From Drosophila miranda (lineage: Eukaryota > Arthropoda > Insecta > Diptera > Drosophilidae): 64,000 nt of DNA. Position numbers and translations under genes: made by a program. Location: positions 32,757,474 to 32,821,473 of the forward strand of contig NW_022881614.1 of the NCBI RefSeq assembly GCF_003369915.1. Reading direction: 5' to 3'. Numbering within the stretch: position 1 is the stretch's first letter; each line of letters begins with the position of its first letter. The notes beneath the pieces are model-generated. The model ran no database searches. It had not been told where the DNA came from and worked only from the letters and a program-made list of their open reading frames with translations. Positions 54,618 to 63,785 of the stretch are shown here, piece by piece.

Positions 54618-55890
54618 CCTAATCTACAAAATAAAGCACAACAACTCATACAACAAGCTATTGAGAATAGTAGCTTACATGATGCGTTTTCGAGGAAAGA
54701 AAACGCACACAAGCAAGACTGTCCAATTCAATGAGATGAAAGAAGCTCAGAAAATTGTCATTCGTTACATACAACAGAATGACTTCAAAGAAGACATACG
54801 TCACTTAACAAAACATAAGGAAACACAAAAGGGAAGTTCGATTAACTCTCTAACACCATTCATGGATCAGGAGGGAATCTTACGAGTAGGTGGTCGACTG
54901 GAAGCGGCAAACATTTCATTTGACGCCAAACACCCAATGCTCCTGCCCTACAACGATCCAATTGTGAAGTTGATCCTTGGTAAGATATACAAGGAAAACA
55001 TGCATTGCGGCCCCCAGGCATTGCTGACAGCATCACGACAACAGTACTGGATACTCAAAGGAAAAAACATGGCCAGAAGTATTGTGCAGAACTGCGTGAA
55101 ATGCACTAGAGCCAAGCCTAAACTACTAGAACAAATCATGGGAAATCTGCCACCTCTTCGAGTCACCCAAGCACGGCCATTCCTCAATTCTGGTGTTGAC
55201 TACTGTGGACCATTCAAAATCCACTATAAAATTCGAGGAAAGAAGCCTAATACAGCGTACATAGCTATTTTTTGTTGTTTCGCGACTAAAGCAGTACATC
55301 TGGAGCTTGTCAGTGATCTCACCACAGAAGCATTTTTAGCGGCACTTCGGCGGTTCATCTCTCGTCGAGGAAAATGTCAAGTGCTCCATTGCGACAATGC
55401 TACGAATTTCGTAGGAGCCAGGAACAAACTTCAAGAGTTAGAAGAAGCCATATTCTCGGAAAAGGCAAAAGAACACATTGTACGAGAGTGCAACAACAAA
55501 GGGGTACAGTTTAAATTTATACCTCCTCGCGCACCACACTTCGGCGGCTTATGGGAAGCTGCAGTAAAATCTGCCAAACATCTCCTCTTAAAAAATGTGA
55601 CGACGGCAAATCTAACTTATGAGGAGTTAGAAACGGTTATAGTCGAAATAGAGGCCATACTAAACTCTCGACCATTAACACCGATATCTGACAACCCAAA
55701 CGACGTAACAGCACTAACGCCAGGGCATTTCCTGATAGGAGAGCCGTTAACCGCACAAGCTGACAGTGAGCCATCCCAGCAGCCAAAGACGCTAGGAAAT
55801 CGATGGCAAGCAGTTTCAAAGTTGAAGCACTCATTCTGGACACAATGGTCCAATGAATATCTTCAGCAGTTGCAACAGCGTCAAAAGTGA
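54535..55890 (+). CDS. BEL integrase
   Basis: The frame opens in a different phase from the RT frame and overlaps it. It contains the zinc-binding region (HCGPQALLTASRQQYWIL, then CVKC) and the DDE catalytic core (GVDYCGPF, LHCDNATNFVGA, and the Glu in PHFGGLWEAAVKS). A downstream region reads LNSRPLTPIS. It ends early at 55888-55890. The natural continuation (GTLVILKEDNTP, WPLGRIIRLF) follows in another frame and leads into the next gene. It inserts the DNA copy into the host chromosome. Confidence 0.88.
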   Translation: MATKEDLISANPQKIGQSSIMTITQEDDLIYKIKHNNSYNKLLRIVAYMMRFRGKKTHTSKTVQFNEMKEAQKIVIRYIQQNDFKEDIRHLTKHKETQKGSSINSLTPFMDQEGILRVGGRLEAANISFDAKHPMLLPYNDPIVKLILGKIYKENMHCGPQALLTASRQQYWILKGKNMARSIVQNCVKCTRAKPKLLEQIMGNLPPLRVTQARPFLNSGVDYCGPFKIHYKIRGKKPNTAYIAIFCCFATKAVHLELVSDLTTEAFLAALRRFISRRGKCQVLHCDNATNFVGARNKLQELEEAIFSEKAKEHIVRECNNKGVQFKFIPPRAPHFGGLWEAAVKSAKHLLLKNVTTANLTYEELETVIVEIEAILNSRPLTPISDNPNDVTALTPGHFLIGEPLTAQADSEPSQQPKTLGNRWQAVSKLKHSFWTQWSNEYLQQLQQRQK

Positions 55891-55986
55891 AGGAAGTCTT
55901 CGGCTAACATTAAGGAAGGAACATTAGTAATACTAAAGGAAGACAATACACCAGTATTACAATGGCCACTAGGAAGAATCATTCGA

Positions 55987-57921
55987 TTGTTTCATGGCAA
56001 GGACAATTTTGTAAGAGTGGTGGAAGTAAAAACGGCAAAGGGGATTTTCAAACGAGAGATCCAACATGTAGCTCCACTATTCAACGAAGAGGAACCCACA
56101 CATAAACATCCGATAGATGATCCATCAGAAAACGAAGAATCATCCGAGGACAGACAGCCTAGGAAAAGGACACAGCCGAATAAATTGTCGTTAACCATGA
56201 CAATGCTTGTAATGTTGTTGCTGGTACCGATAGCGATGGCACAGTCAATCAACATAACCCAGTTTGGATCAAAACCGGGTATATACTTTGAAAGAGTAGG
56301 AACCAGACAACTTGCGACAACTGACTGGACCATCATTGTCTACTACAATTTAAAGCCCTATTGGAAAGACATGAACACATTCACCATGGGGACTACAAAA
56401 ATTGGACATCTGTGCACACAACTTCAACTAGTAGACGCATGCACCAGTATGTATCAGCACTTCAAACATATAGAAGAGGACCTGCAAGCTGAAAATACAC
56501 TAATAGCAAGAACACGGAGGCAAAGGGCACCGCTGGACATCATTGGAAACATCGCAAGCAGTCTATTTGGCGTATTAGATTCAACATATGCCCGAGAAAT
56601 GTCGGAAAGTATAGCAAAGGTTAAGGATAACGAAGATCACCTATTAACCTTGCTTAAAAATCAAACATCATTGATTGACTCTACAATCAATGTGATAAAA
56701 CGGGATGAAATCTCAAATTCCAAACGATTAAGTCGAATTGAGGATTTTATCACCGAGTCAAAGGGAAGGGCTGATCATTTTAGCGCCTTTCAATGGTACA
56801 CTACGTTGTCTACTCAGTTGACTCTATTATCTGCAAATCTTCAACGAATGCAAGCAGAGATCATCAATGTCTTGACAGATATCCGACACAATACAATTAG
56901 CCCTATGCTAATATCCCCCCGACAACTTAAGGAACAACTGGAGCAGATACGGGATCATTTAAGGCCAGGACAAGCACTTCCAGTAACTCCCGACAATATG
57001 CTCATGGTGTACCAGATGATGAAAGCAGAAGGCACTATAATAGAGGATCATGCAATTATCAAGGTTACATTTCCATTAGTCTCAGTAAACGAACTGGAAA
57101 CATACAAATTGACAGCGATTCCGGTGCCAAATAAAAATGGGATAAGCATGTTTGAAATAAAAACACCATATATGGCAATCAATAGTCACCGAGACGAATT
57201 CGTTGAACTATCAGAGACTGAATTCAAAAACTGTCATCAAAGAGCAAACAATGACTTTGTTTGCTATAATAAACAAACAATGTTCTCAGCCGAAACAAGT
57301 TGTGAATTACAAATGTTTCACAATAAAACGGACTCATCATGTCACCTAGTCAACACAAAAAAATCATTTTTATGGTTGAGCATGCATAAAAGAAATCGAT
57401 GGATTTTTGCAACAAAGTCATCATTAAAGCTATCAGCGGTATGTGCAGATGGCATTTCGGATATTAAGCTACAACACTCAGGAATATTGATCGCCGAACC
57501 TGGATGCATCATTCGGAATTCGCTAATGACTGTCACAAGTCAGAGCACATTGGAAACTACTCTGCAGTTATCATACGCTCGTTTCGGAGATAGTGACCTC
57601 AACGAAACATCAACTGAACGGTCTACAAATAAAGTTTCAAGGAACGATGAAAAGCTGAACTACGAGGAGCTGGATCAAATGGAAACGAATCTGCTACCAC
57701 CTAAAAATTTCAAGTTACCCCACAATCTTGAAACCATTGATCATTATCATATTGCCATATACATTGCACTGCTCTTTATCATGATCATTGTAATGATTCA
57801 TCTGGTTAAAAGGTGGTACACAACAAGACTCCCTTCTCAGCAGAGACATACACTTAGCTCATCAGCTAGTGAAGAAAACGCACCAAGGCATCCGTTCACA
57901 ATCAATATTGATGATGGTTGA
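55987..57921 (+). CDS. Env-like membrane glycoprotein of the BEL element
   Basis: This is an open frame of 644 residues. The first about 45 residues are still pol C-terminus. The envelope part probably starts near residue 69-71, with a hydrophobic signal sequence up to about 86. A furin-type cleavage site RTRRQR at 175-180 is followed by a hydrophobic fusion-peptide-like stretch, a coiled-coil-like helix, cysteine-rich ectodomain, and one membrane anchor at about 587-606 with a 38-residue tail. This layout is that of baculovirus F-type fusion proteins captured by some insect LTR elements. The frame has no stop, but the rest of the element is defective. Confidence 0.82.
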   Translation: MFHGKDNFVRVVEVKTAKGIFKREIQHVAPLFNEEEPTHKHPIDDPSENEESSEDRQPRKRTQPNKLSLTMTMLVMLLLVPIAMAQSINITQFGSKPGIYFERVGTRQLATTDWTIIVYYNLKPYWKDMNTFTMGTTKIGHLCTQLQLVDACTSMYQHFKHIEEDLQAENTLIARTRRQRAPLDIIGNIASSLFGVLDSTYAREMSESIAKVKDNEDHLLTLLKNQTSLIDSTINVIKRDEISNSKRLSRIEDFITESKGRADHFSAFQWYTTLSTQLTLLSANLQRMQAEIINVLTDIRHNTISPMLISPRQLKEQLEQIRDHLRPGQALPVTPDNMLMVYQMMKAEGTIIEDHAIIKVTFPLVSVNELETYKLTAIPVPNKNGISMFEIKTPYMAINSHRDEFVELSETEFKNCHQRANNDFVCYNKQTMFSAETSCELQMFHNKTDSSCHLVNTKKSFLWLSMHKRNRWIFATKSSLKLSAVCADGISDIKLQHSGILIAEPGCIIRNSLMTVTSQSTLETTLQLSYARFGDSDLNETSTERSTNKVSRNDEKLNYEELDQMETNLLPPKNFKLPHNLETIDHYHIAIYIALLFIMIIVMIHLVKRWYTTRLPSQQRHTLSSSASEENAPRHPFTINIDDG

Positions 57922-57936
57922 GCATACTATGTTCAA

Positions 57937-57948
57937 CGGCCGGGAGGA
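57937..57948 (+). promoter_or_regulatory. Purine-rich tract before the 3' LTR
   Basis: A short purine-rich CGGGAGGA immediately precedes the 3' LTR, in the position of the second-strand primer. Confidence 0.5.
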
Positions 57949-58606
57949 TGTACGATTTCAACTAAAGTACAAAATCGTATGATTAGACCTAGACAAATAG
58001 CTAGCCATAAAAAAGGTTAAGATTTCCCAGCCACCTAAAGAAATAAACGATAATATGCTCTAAATATAAATATGTGACATGCACTACTGACCTAAATAAA
58101 TATACAACGGACAGCTGCATGCATTTGTGTACATACACTGTTAAGATATTTACGGCACTATCATAAAACACATTCTGGATGACCTGCATGTGGTCAAATC
58201 TCACACCATCTGCATGATAACCATTGTGACCGTCATAAATATGACCCTTGGAATATTCCACTGTTGGATTTGTAGTAATTGCTTAGTCCTAAATAGATAT
58301 AACACATTTCCCTTGCAATATTATACTCAGAACTAATTAAACATACCTAAGATCCTAAGTAAACAATCATACTCATAGAAATTGTATATAAACCTTGCAT
58401 TTTACCAAATAAAATCAGTACGAAAGAAAACTCTGACGTATTCACATCTCCGAAGCCCAATTTGTTCAAGTACCGATTGCGGCGACCATTTGTTACTGGT
58501 ACATGAACCGGTAGCATACAAATTTACATTTTCAGCATACGATTGTCATATTGACAATCACCAGAATCAAGTGAATCTACATCAACAGATTCATTTGATT
58601 TGTTCA
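57949..58606 (+). repeat. 3' LTR of the BEL element
   Basis: It is 658 bp, about 99.5 percent identical to the 5' LTR. The CATAG after it completes the target duplication. Confidence 0.95.
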
Positions 58607-58735
58607 CATAGTATGTATGTATATGCTATGTATATGTATGTGTGATTTTGTATATATTCTGGTTGCATTACATATCATATATGTAAATTGTACATACATA
58701 CATATGTACATATATGTACAACATCGTGCCTTAGT
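58607..58735. repeat. ATGTACATA-type microsatellite, right arm
   Basis: This is the counterpart of 34035-34205, split by the BEL insertion. Confidence 0.8.
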
Positions 58736-59003
58736 GTGAGTGTTGGTCGGTGCAAAGCGGCCCAAAGCATGTGTCCCACGGCTGGTCAGCGGCGCTCTGG
58801 AGTTTGATGCAATCAGCCCACATATGCATTAGGGGACAAACCCATACATACTCGCTTGCACATGACCTGACCGCCATTCCTCTTTAGTCATGCCTTAGAC
58901 CCCTGTTGACAAAATTTGCCTTAGATATATCTACATAGAAATATCTATCTATCTCGAAATTTATCATCAGGCAAAAGAAATCTTCCATCTTTCCATCTTC
59001 CAG

Positions 59004-59103
59004 CTCAAAATCAGATCCTAACAAAGATCCCGTTTATTGGGAGTACTGCCTGGCGGTCTCCGCACGCCGAAAGGATATCCCGCAGGCGTACACTTTTGAT
59101 TGA
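59004..59103 (+). other. Possible last exon of an unrecognised gene, right arm
   Basis: It matches the exon at 33678-33777 in the left arm: CATCTTCCAG acceptor, 32 open codons, and a TGA at 59101-59103. Confidence 0.35.
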
Positions 59104-59244
59104 TTGATTAAAATATTAATTTCTAATTTCCATGTTCTCTCTCTGTTATGTGAGACTTTTTATAGTGATATTTATGAATGAAATCCTGATTCCATATCTT
59201 ATAACTATAGTATGTGCTTAATTTTATGCTTTACTTACTTACTT

Positions 59245-59705
59245 ATTGCTACAGCAACAAGTACAATATCATGATGGAGATACAGTTCCACACCTATGAG
59301 AAGATTACATTGAAAAAGGATCAGGAACGACCGGGATTCTATCATTTGAATTTCCAGAATGTGCCCTGAAACATCTTTATAATGGAAAACCTGCTGAATG
59401 AATGGATTCCTCGGCAAAGCCCATGGATCCACTGTCAGGGGAAGGCGTGAGATCTACCTGCCGAGCTACAATAGGCGCAACAGCTGCCACAGCATCCACG
59501 CCATGTCATACGCCCGGGAGTTTCTTATTGATTTCGCGCAAGCCGCCGTCTTTTAAGCTATTTCAGCAAGGCCGAGATGGCGGAGGATGCGAGTGTTCTG
59601 AAGGAAGCTTTCAAGATTTTCTACACTTATTCCAATCAAAAACCACTTCGAAACCAAATATCCGAGAAGCGCTTGCGCAACAGTTTTTTTGAAATAAAAG
59701 AATAG
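59245..59705 (+). pseudogene. Remains of an unrecognised gene, right arm
   Basis: This is the mirror copy of 32796-33270. The same coding-like pieces (NKYNIMMEIQFHTYEKITL, SYAREFLIDFAQAAVF, AEDASVLKEAFKIFYTY) are broken by stops. The C-terminus differs from the left arm by 5 nt (GAGAAGCGCTTGCGC versus GAGCTTGCGC), giving a different ending. A polyadenylation signal AATAAA follows at about 59693. Confidence 0.5.
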
Positions 59706-59816
59706 ATTTAGATTCATTTAGTTACAATACATCGTATACGCATTAATTCTGGGCAAAAAAATCTTGTGTCCTGTGATAAGCACGTGGAACTATCCAAAGA
59801 AATGTTTTTGTATGCA

Positions 59817-61193
59817 TTAATGAACATTAAAGGCGAACGCGATGAGCAAATCCAAATGAGTGCGGGGACCCATTGGCCCCACAATGTCCACGTCCCTACC
59901 CAATACCCTCTGCCGCTCCTTGATCTGCTGCTGCTGGAATAGCAGTTGCACCAGGATAATCACATAGTTGGCCATGCCGCTGTACACCTGCAATGGCGAG
60001 ACGTAGCTACTGGGAGGAACTCTTGGCAGAATATAGGGTTAGGGGCTCCAGCTCACCAGGAAAATAGTGGACACACTGAGCGGTATGCTTCTCCCGATGA
60101 GGGCCTGTTGTGCATGCGCCAATGCTGGAAGTCCTCCACCTGACTGCGGGCCAGTGGCTGCTGGGGAAAGTGCTGCGAGTAGAGGCCAAGGAGGCGGAGG
60201 CAGTTTCGCTTCTGCGGAGCAGGCACAAACAAGGATGATCTCCCTTAGTTATCGCATCAGAGCACTCACCTCCCGCTGAAGCAGATAGCCATAGGTGCTG
60301 GTGATGATTAGCTTGTAGGAGTGAAGTGTGACGTGGAGCAGCATGAATGTGTACTCTAGGTCCCAGGCCTCGGACCCCAGAACCTTCTGGCAGATCACGT
60401 ACACGAAGCAGGTCATCAGGCTGAACTCGTAGAAGAACCCGGCGGTAGCCGCGAACCCAAACACGGCATTCAACTCTGCCAGCAAATGGGAGCAGCGCTT
60501 GGTGAACTCGAACAGCTTGGCAATCTTCCGATGGACCGTCGTTTGTGGACGATCTCTACCAGTACTCCCTTCGTACTCTTGATGGAGCAGCTTCTGGATG
60601 AGGCGCAGGCGCTGCCGCACGAAATCCATGATTGCAATGTGAACAAATCCCACCAGCAGGGTGGACGAGAGGCCGCAGGTGCACCGAGCCATGTCGAGGA
60701 TGAGCGACAGAGAGAAGGAGAAGAAGCAGATAGTCACAATCACAGTCCCGTACCAGTACTTGGAGCGTGTACGCTGGTAGTTCCAGCGCACGGAGGGAAA
60801 CTCCTCGAAAATGTCCAGGTCGAAGCCCTGCATGTTGGCCAGCAGCTTGACGTGGCGGCGCCGCTGGACGTCCAGCGTGAGGAAGTTTTCCACGTAGGTA
60901 ATCGAGCAGCTGAGGCACTCCCACATAATGATCACCTTGACCACGGGAGTGAGGCCAATCATGGCGGCGGCCATTCGCTCATCCTCCAGCTTAATCAGCA
61001 CGCTGCCCAGGTAGCCGCAGACGGCGAAACACCGGACGCAGAACGCATACAACACGCTCACAGGGGAAGAAGCTGCTCCGCCGTCACTCTGGGTGCGCAC
61101 CCGGAAGGTCACCAGTCCCCAGTAGAAGAGCAGGCTGTAGAGGTTTCCGTAGCAGTAGATGAAGCCATCGCTCGATGACTTGCGGGGCTTCAT
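59817..61193 (-). pseudogene. Gustatory receptor, right-arm copy
   Basis: The exon structure is better kept than in the left arm: exon 1 60270-61193, exon 2 60057-60211, exon 3 59817-59987, all with GT-AG borders. Exon 3 holds the family-typical NYVIILVQLLFQ and ends at a TAA. Exon 1 is open from ATG 61193 for 308 codons, with several membrane segments (WYGTVIVTICFFSFSLSLIL and others). Compared with the left copy, 42 nt (14 codons, AGTYILLTTPWA region) are missing in frame from exon 1. A 7-nt deletion in exon 2 (after HNR) shifts the frame before the last membrane segment. I judge it non-functional. Confidence 0.83.
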
Positions 61194-61382
61194 GTGGCCG
61201 CCGCTGAATGATCCTGGGCAGAGGCGCGCAGAGGTTCTTATCCTCGCGTACGGAGGTAATTCAGAGCGATAGCATCGGACTAATTGAATACATCGTTTGT
61301 CAAGGGTGTTGCGCTTGTATAAAATGATACCAAAAGTCTATACACTTGGGTACATACGTATGTAGGTATCACACATAATTTT

Positions 61383-62499
61383 TATACCCGATACTCAAAA
61401 TGAGTATTGGGGTATATTAGATTTGTGGTGAAAGTGGATGTGTGTAACGTCCAGAAGGAATCGTTTCCGACCCCATAAAGTATATATATTCTTGATCAGC
61501 ATCAATAGCCGAGTCGATTGAGCCATGTCTGTCTGTCCGTCTGCCCGTCCGTCCGTCTGTCCGTCTGTCCGTCCCTATTAGCGCCTAGTGCTCAAAGACT
61601 ATAAGAGCTAGAGCAACGATGTTTTGGATGCAGACTTCTGTGATATGTCACTGCTACAAAAATATTTCAAAACTTCGCCCCGCCCACTTCCGCCCCCACA
61701 AAGGAACAAAAAAACTGTGGCATCCACAATTTTAAAGATATGAGAAAACCAAAAACGTAGAATTGTAGAGAATGACCATATCTTTAAGACTGCGGAATCT
61801 GTATTGGATCGTATTATTCTTATAGCCAGCATCAAGAAAACAATTTCATTTTTTCTCGCCCTGTCTCTCTCTAACACACACGTAGCATAGGCGGCTTTGC
61901 TTAGAGTAAAACATTAGCGCCTAGATCTCAGAGACTATAAAAGCTAGAGGAACCAAATTCGGTATCCACACTCCTAATATATCGGACCGAGACGAGTTTG
62001 TTTCAAAATTTCGCCACACCCCCTTCCGCCCCTGCAAATAACGAAAATCTGGGGATATTCAAAAATCTCAGAGACTATTAAGGCTAGAGTAACCAAATTT
62101 AGTATCCGCACTTCTGTTAGATTTTACTATAAAATGTGTATCTCAAAATTTCGCCCCACCCCCTTCCGCCCACACAAAGGATGAAAATCTGTTGCATCCA
62201 CAATATTGCACATTCGAGAAAACTAAAAACGCAGAATCATAGATAATGACCATATCTATCAGATTGCTGAATCTGGATCAGATCAGATCATTTTTATAGC
62301 CAATAGGAACAAATCAATTTGCAGTGGCTACGCAGCACCCGACGTCTCGCTCAGACTGATTTTCTGTCTCTCTCGCACGCACTCTTTGTCGTGTCGTTCA
62401 ATATTAGCGGCGTCTGCCGGAGGAGAGCCATACTGACTAAGATCGGGTATATATGTAGAGTTGCGGTGTCCGCAGCAACTCACAACGTTCCCCCTCGTT
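61383..62499 (-). mobile_element. ISY/DINE-like Helentron, copy F
   Basis: It is in minus orientation, with the same terminal motifs as the other copies and a CCGTCTGTCCGT minisatellite at about 61528-61575. Its central part, with the AGCGCCTAGATCTCAGAG and GTAGCATAGGCGGC region, matches copy B. It lies about 55 bp outside the right arm. Confidence 0.87.
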
Positions 62500-63046
62500 T
62501 TCTCTCAAAACGACTCAAGATTGGTCCAAATGAAACGCGAATAAAAATAAAGCCCTAAATTATCAACTACAACATGGCTTTTTTTCTCCATGAGGTGGCT
62601 AAAAAAAATATTTATTGAGATCTATGCAAGTATTCAAGCAGACTGCTACAATGCTGTAAAAACAGTCTGCTATGAAACTTAAAGTTTGCTGCTATGAAAC
62701 TATTAATGCCGAGTAATTTCCGTCGTTGGCCTACACCATAGGAATTCCCTACGAAAATTCATTTATCTCAGCTCAATCTTTTATGGGACGTTTAATATCA
62801 AGTCTATATAAACTTGTGTGTGCCGACGCTTTCGTTGTTGGGAACCTTACGGATGGTAACCTACCGTTACATTTCATCCGATGTACAGAGTATAGGATTT
62901 GTTCTTTTTGCTTGTGCCCAAATGACAATAGCAGAGGCGTACATAGGATTATATTTTGAATTATTATTGATTAACCATTTATTACACATATGTAGATATG
63001 ACAGCACAACAGTACAACACCGGAGCGATTTTTATTTCTTTGAAAT
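62500..63046. other. Stretch between ISY F and san
   Basis: Directly after the ISY end, SQNDSRLVQMKRE-stop can be read in the plus direction, followed by AATAAAAATAAAG (about 62540-62552). This could be the 3' end of a plus-strand gene cut off by the ISY, though the evidence is thin. The rest has no supported gene. Confidence 0.3.
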
Positions 63047-63785
63047 TCATACAAAAGTGTATTGGCGTACTTTACTTCTTGGATTCGGGTTGTTGGCGCT
63101 GTTAGTGTTGATGTTGTTGGCATTCGGTGGGTTGCGGCGCAGTGCCTTCTGCAGGACATGGGCATCCGCGGGCTCGATGCGTTTGTAGTACTGCTCCTTG
63201 GTGTCGACGATTTCGAACCCAAATTTCTTGTAAAACTCAATGGCGCCATCGTTGTTGATCTGCACATGCCTGAAATGCGATCGATAGCCAATGAAAACCA
63301 TACAATCATATGTAATGTAATATTTGTGGTTCCCTTACAGAAAAATGCTGTCAAAGTTGCCGTCCTTCTCCGCGTAGTTCAGTATGTGCTCGAACATGAC
63401 GGTGCCGATACCCAAGCGCCGGTAGGGCGACAGGCAGCCAAGTGTCATGATATAGAGGCGACGCTGGTTCTCCGTTGTATCGATGCGGCAGCAGACGGTC
63501 CCGACCACAATGTCGTTGTAGTAAGCCAATTTGGCCAGATCGCCAGCTTCCAAAACATCCACATAGAATTTGTCATTGTAGGAGACCGGGAACACAACTG
63601 TATTGAGCTTTTTCAGTTGTTTTATGTTATGCGGCGTAACGTCGCCCAAGTCGATGCTATTTCTACAAAATAAAAAACCAAGAAAATCAGACCCAAAGCG
63701 ACGCACACTTTTAGTTTAGGATTTTTGGAGGGAGCTGTGGGTAGTGGTCTCTACAGAGGACAGGACAGCTCACTTACCGAGTCAT
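63047..63785 (-). CDS. san: N-terminal acetyltransferase San (Naa50)
   Basis: Three exons on the minus strand, 63778-63785 (ATGACTCG), 63339-63662 and 63047-63269, join by GT-AG introns into 555 nt and 184 residues, the length I recall for San. The product is the GNAT-fold Naa50 subunit of NatE. It acetylates protein N-termini and is needed for sister-chromatid cohesion (separation anxiety). The acetyl-CoA loop RRLGIG is seen in LGCLSPYRRLGIGTVMFEHI, with further conserved NDKFYVDVLEAGDLAKLAYY, HVQINNDGAIEFYKKFGFE and QYYKRIEPADAHVL. No lesion was found. The tiny first exon was chosen because it restores the family start MTRNSIDLGDVTPHN. A TATCGAT (DRE-like) motif lies upstream near 63912. 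Confidence 0.93.

Larger units (their letters stand above)
49875..58606 (+). mobile_element. BEL/Pao LTR retrotransposon with env-like gene
   Basis: The complete element is 8.73 kb. Two 658-bp LTRs (49875-50532 and 57949-58606) begin TG and end CA, flanked by a 5-bp target duplication CATAG. Gene order is gag, protease, RT/RNase H, integrase, env. The pol order and the DUF1759/DUF1758/Pao-type sequences identify BEL/Pao. The LTRs differ at only three positions that I can see, so insertion was recent, but the internal frames are broken in several places. It lies only in the right arm. Confidence 0.95.
42430..61326 (-). repeat. Right arm of the giant inverted repeat
   Basis: This is the reverse complement of 31259-41774. 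It is longer because of a LINE (about 47527-49615) and a BEL/Pao element (49875-58606), and it lacks the insertions private to the left arm. The outer edge at 61326 ends inside the same TATAAAATGA sequence that begins the left arm. Confidence 0.93.

Noticed and set aside
60486-61178. 230-codon plus-strand frame (mirror of 31376-31999 minus)
   Set aside because: It is antisense to the gustatory receptor. The receptor strand has splice sites and membrane segments.
62726-63188. Two overlapping plus-strand frames next to san
   Set aside because: One runs into the antisense of san exon 3. The hydrophobic stretch is not part of a recognisable membrane protein.
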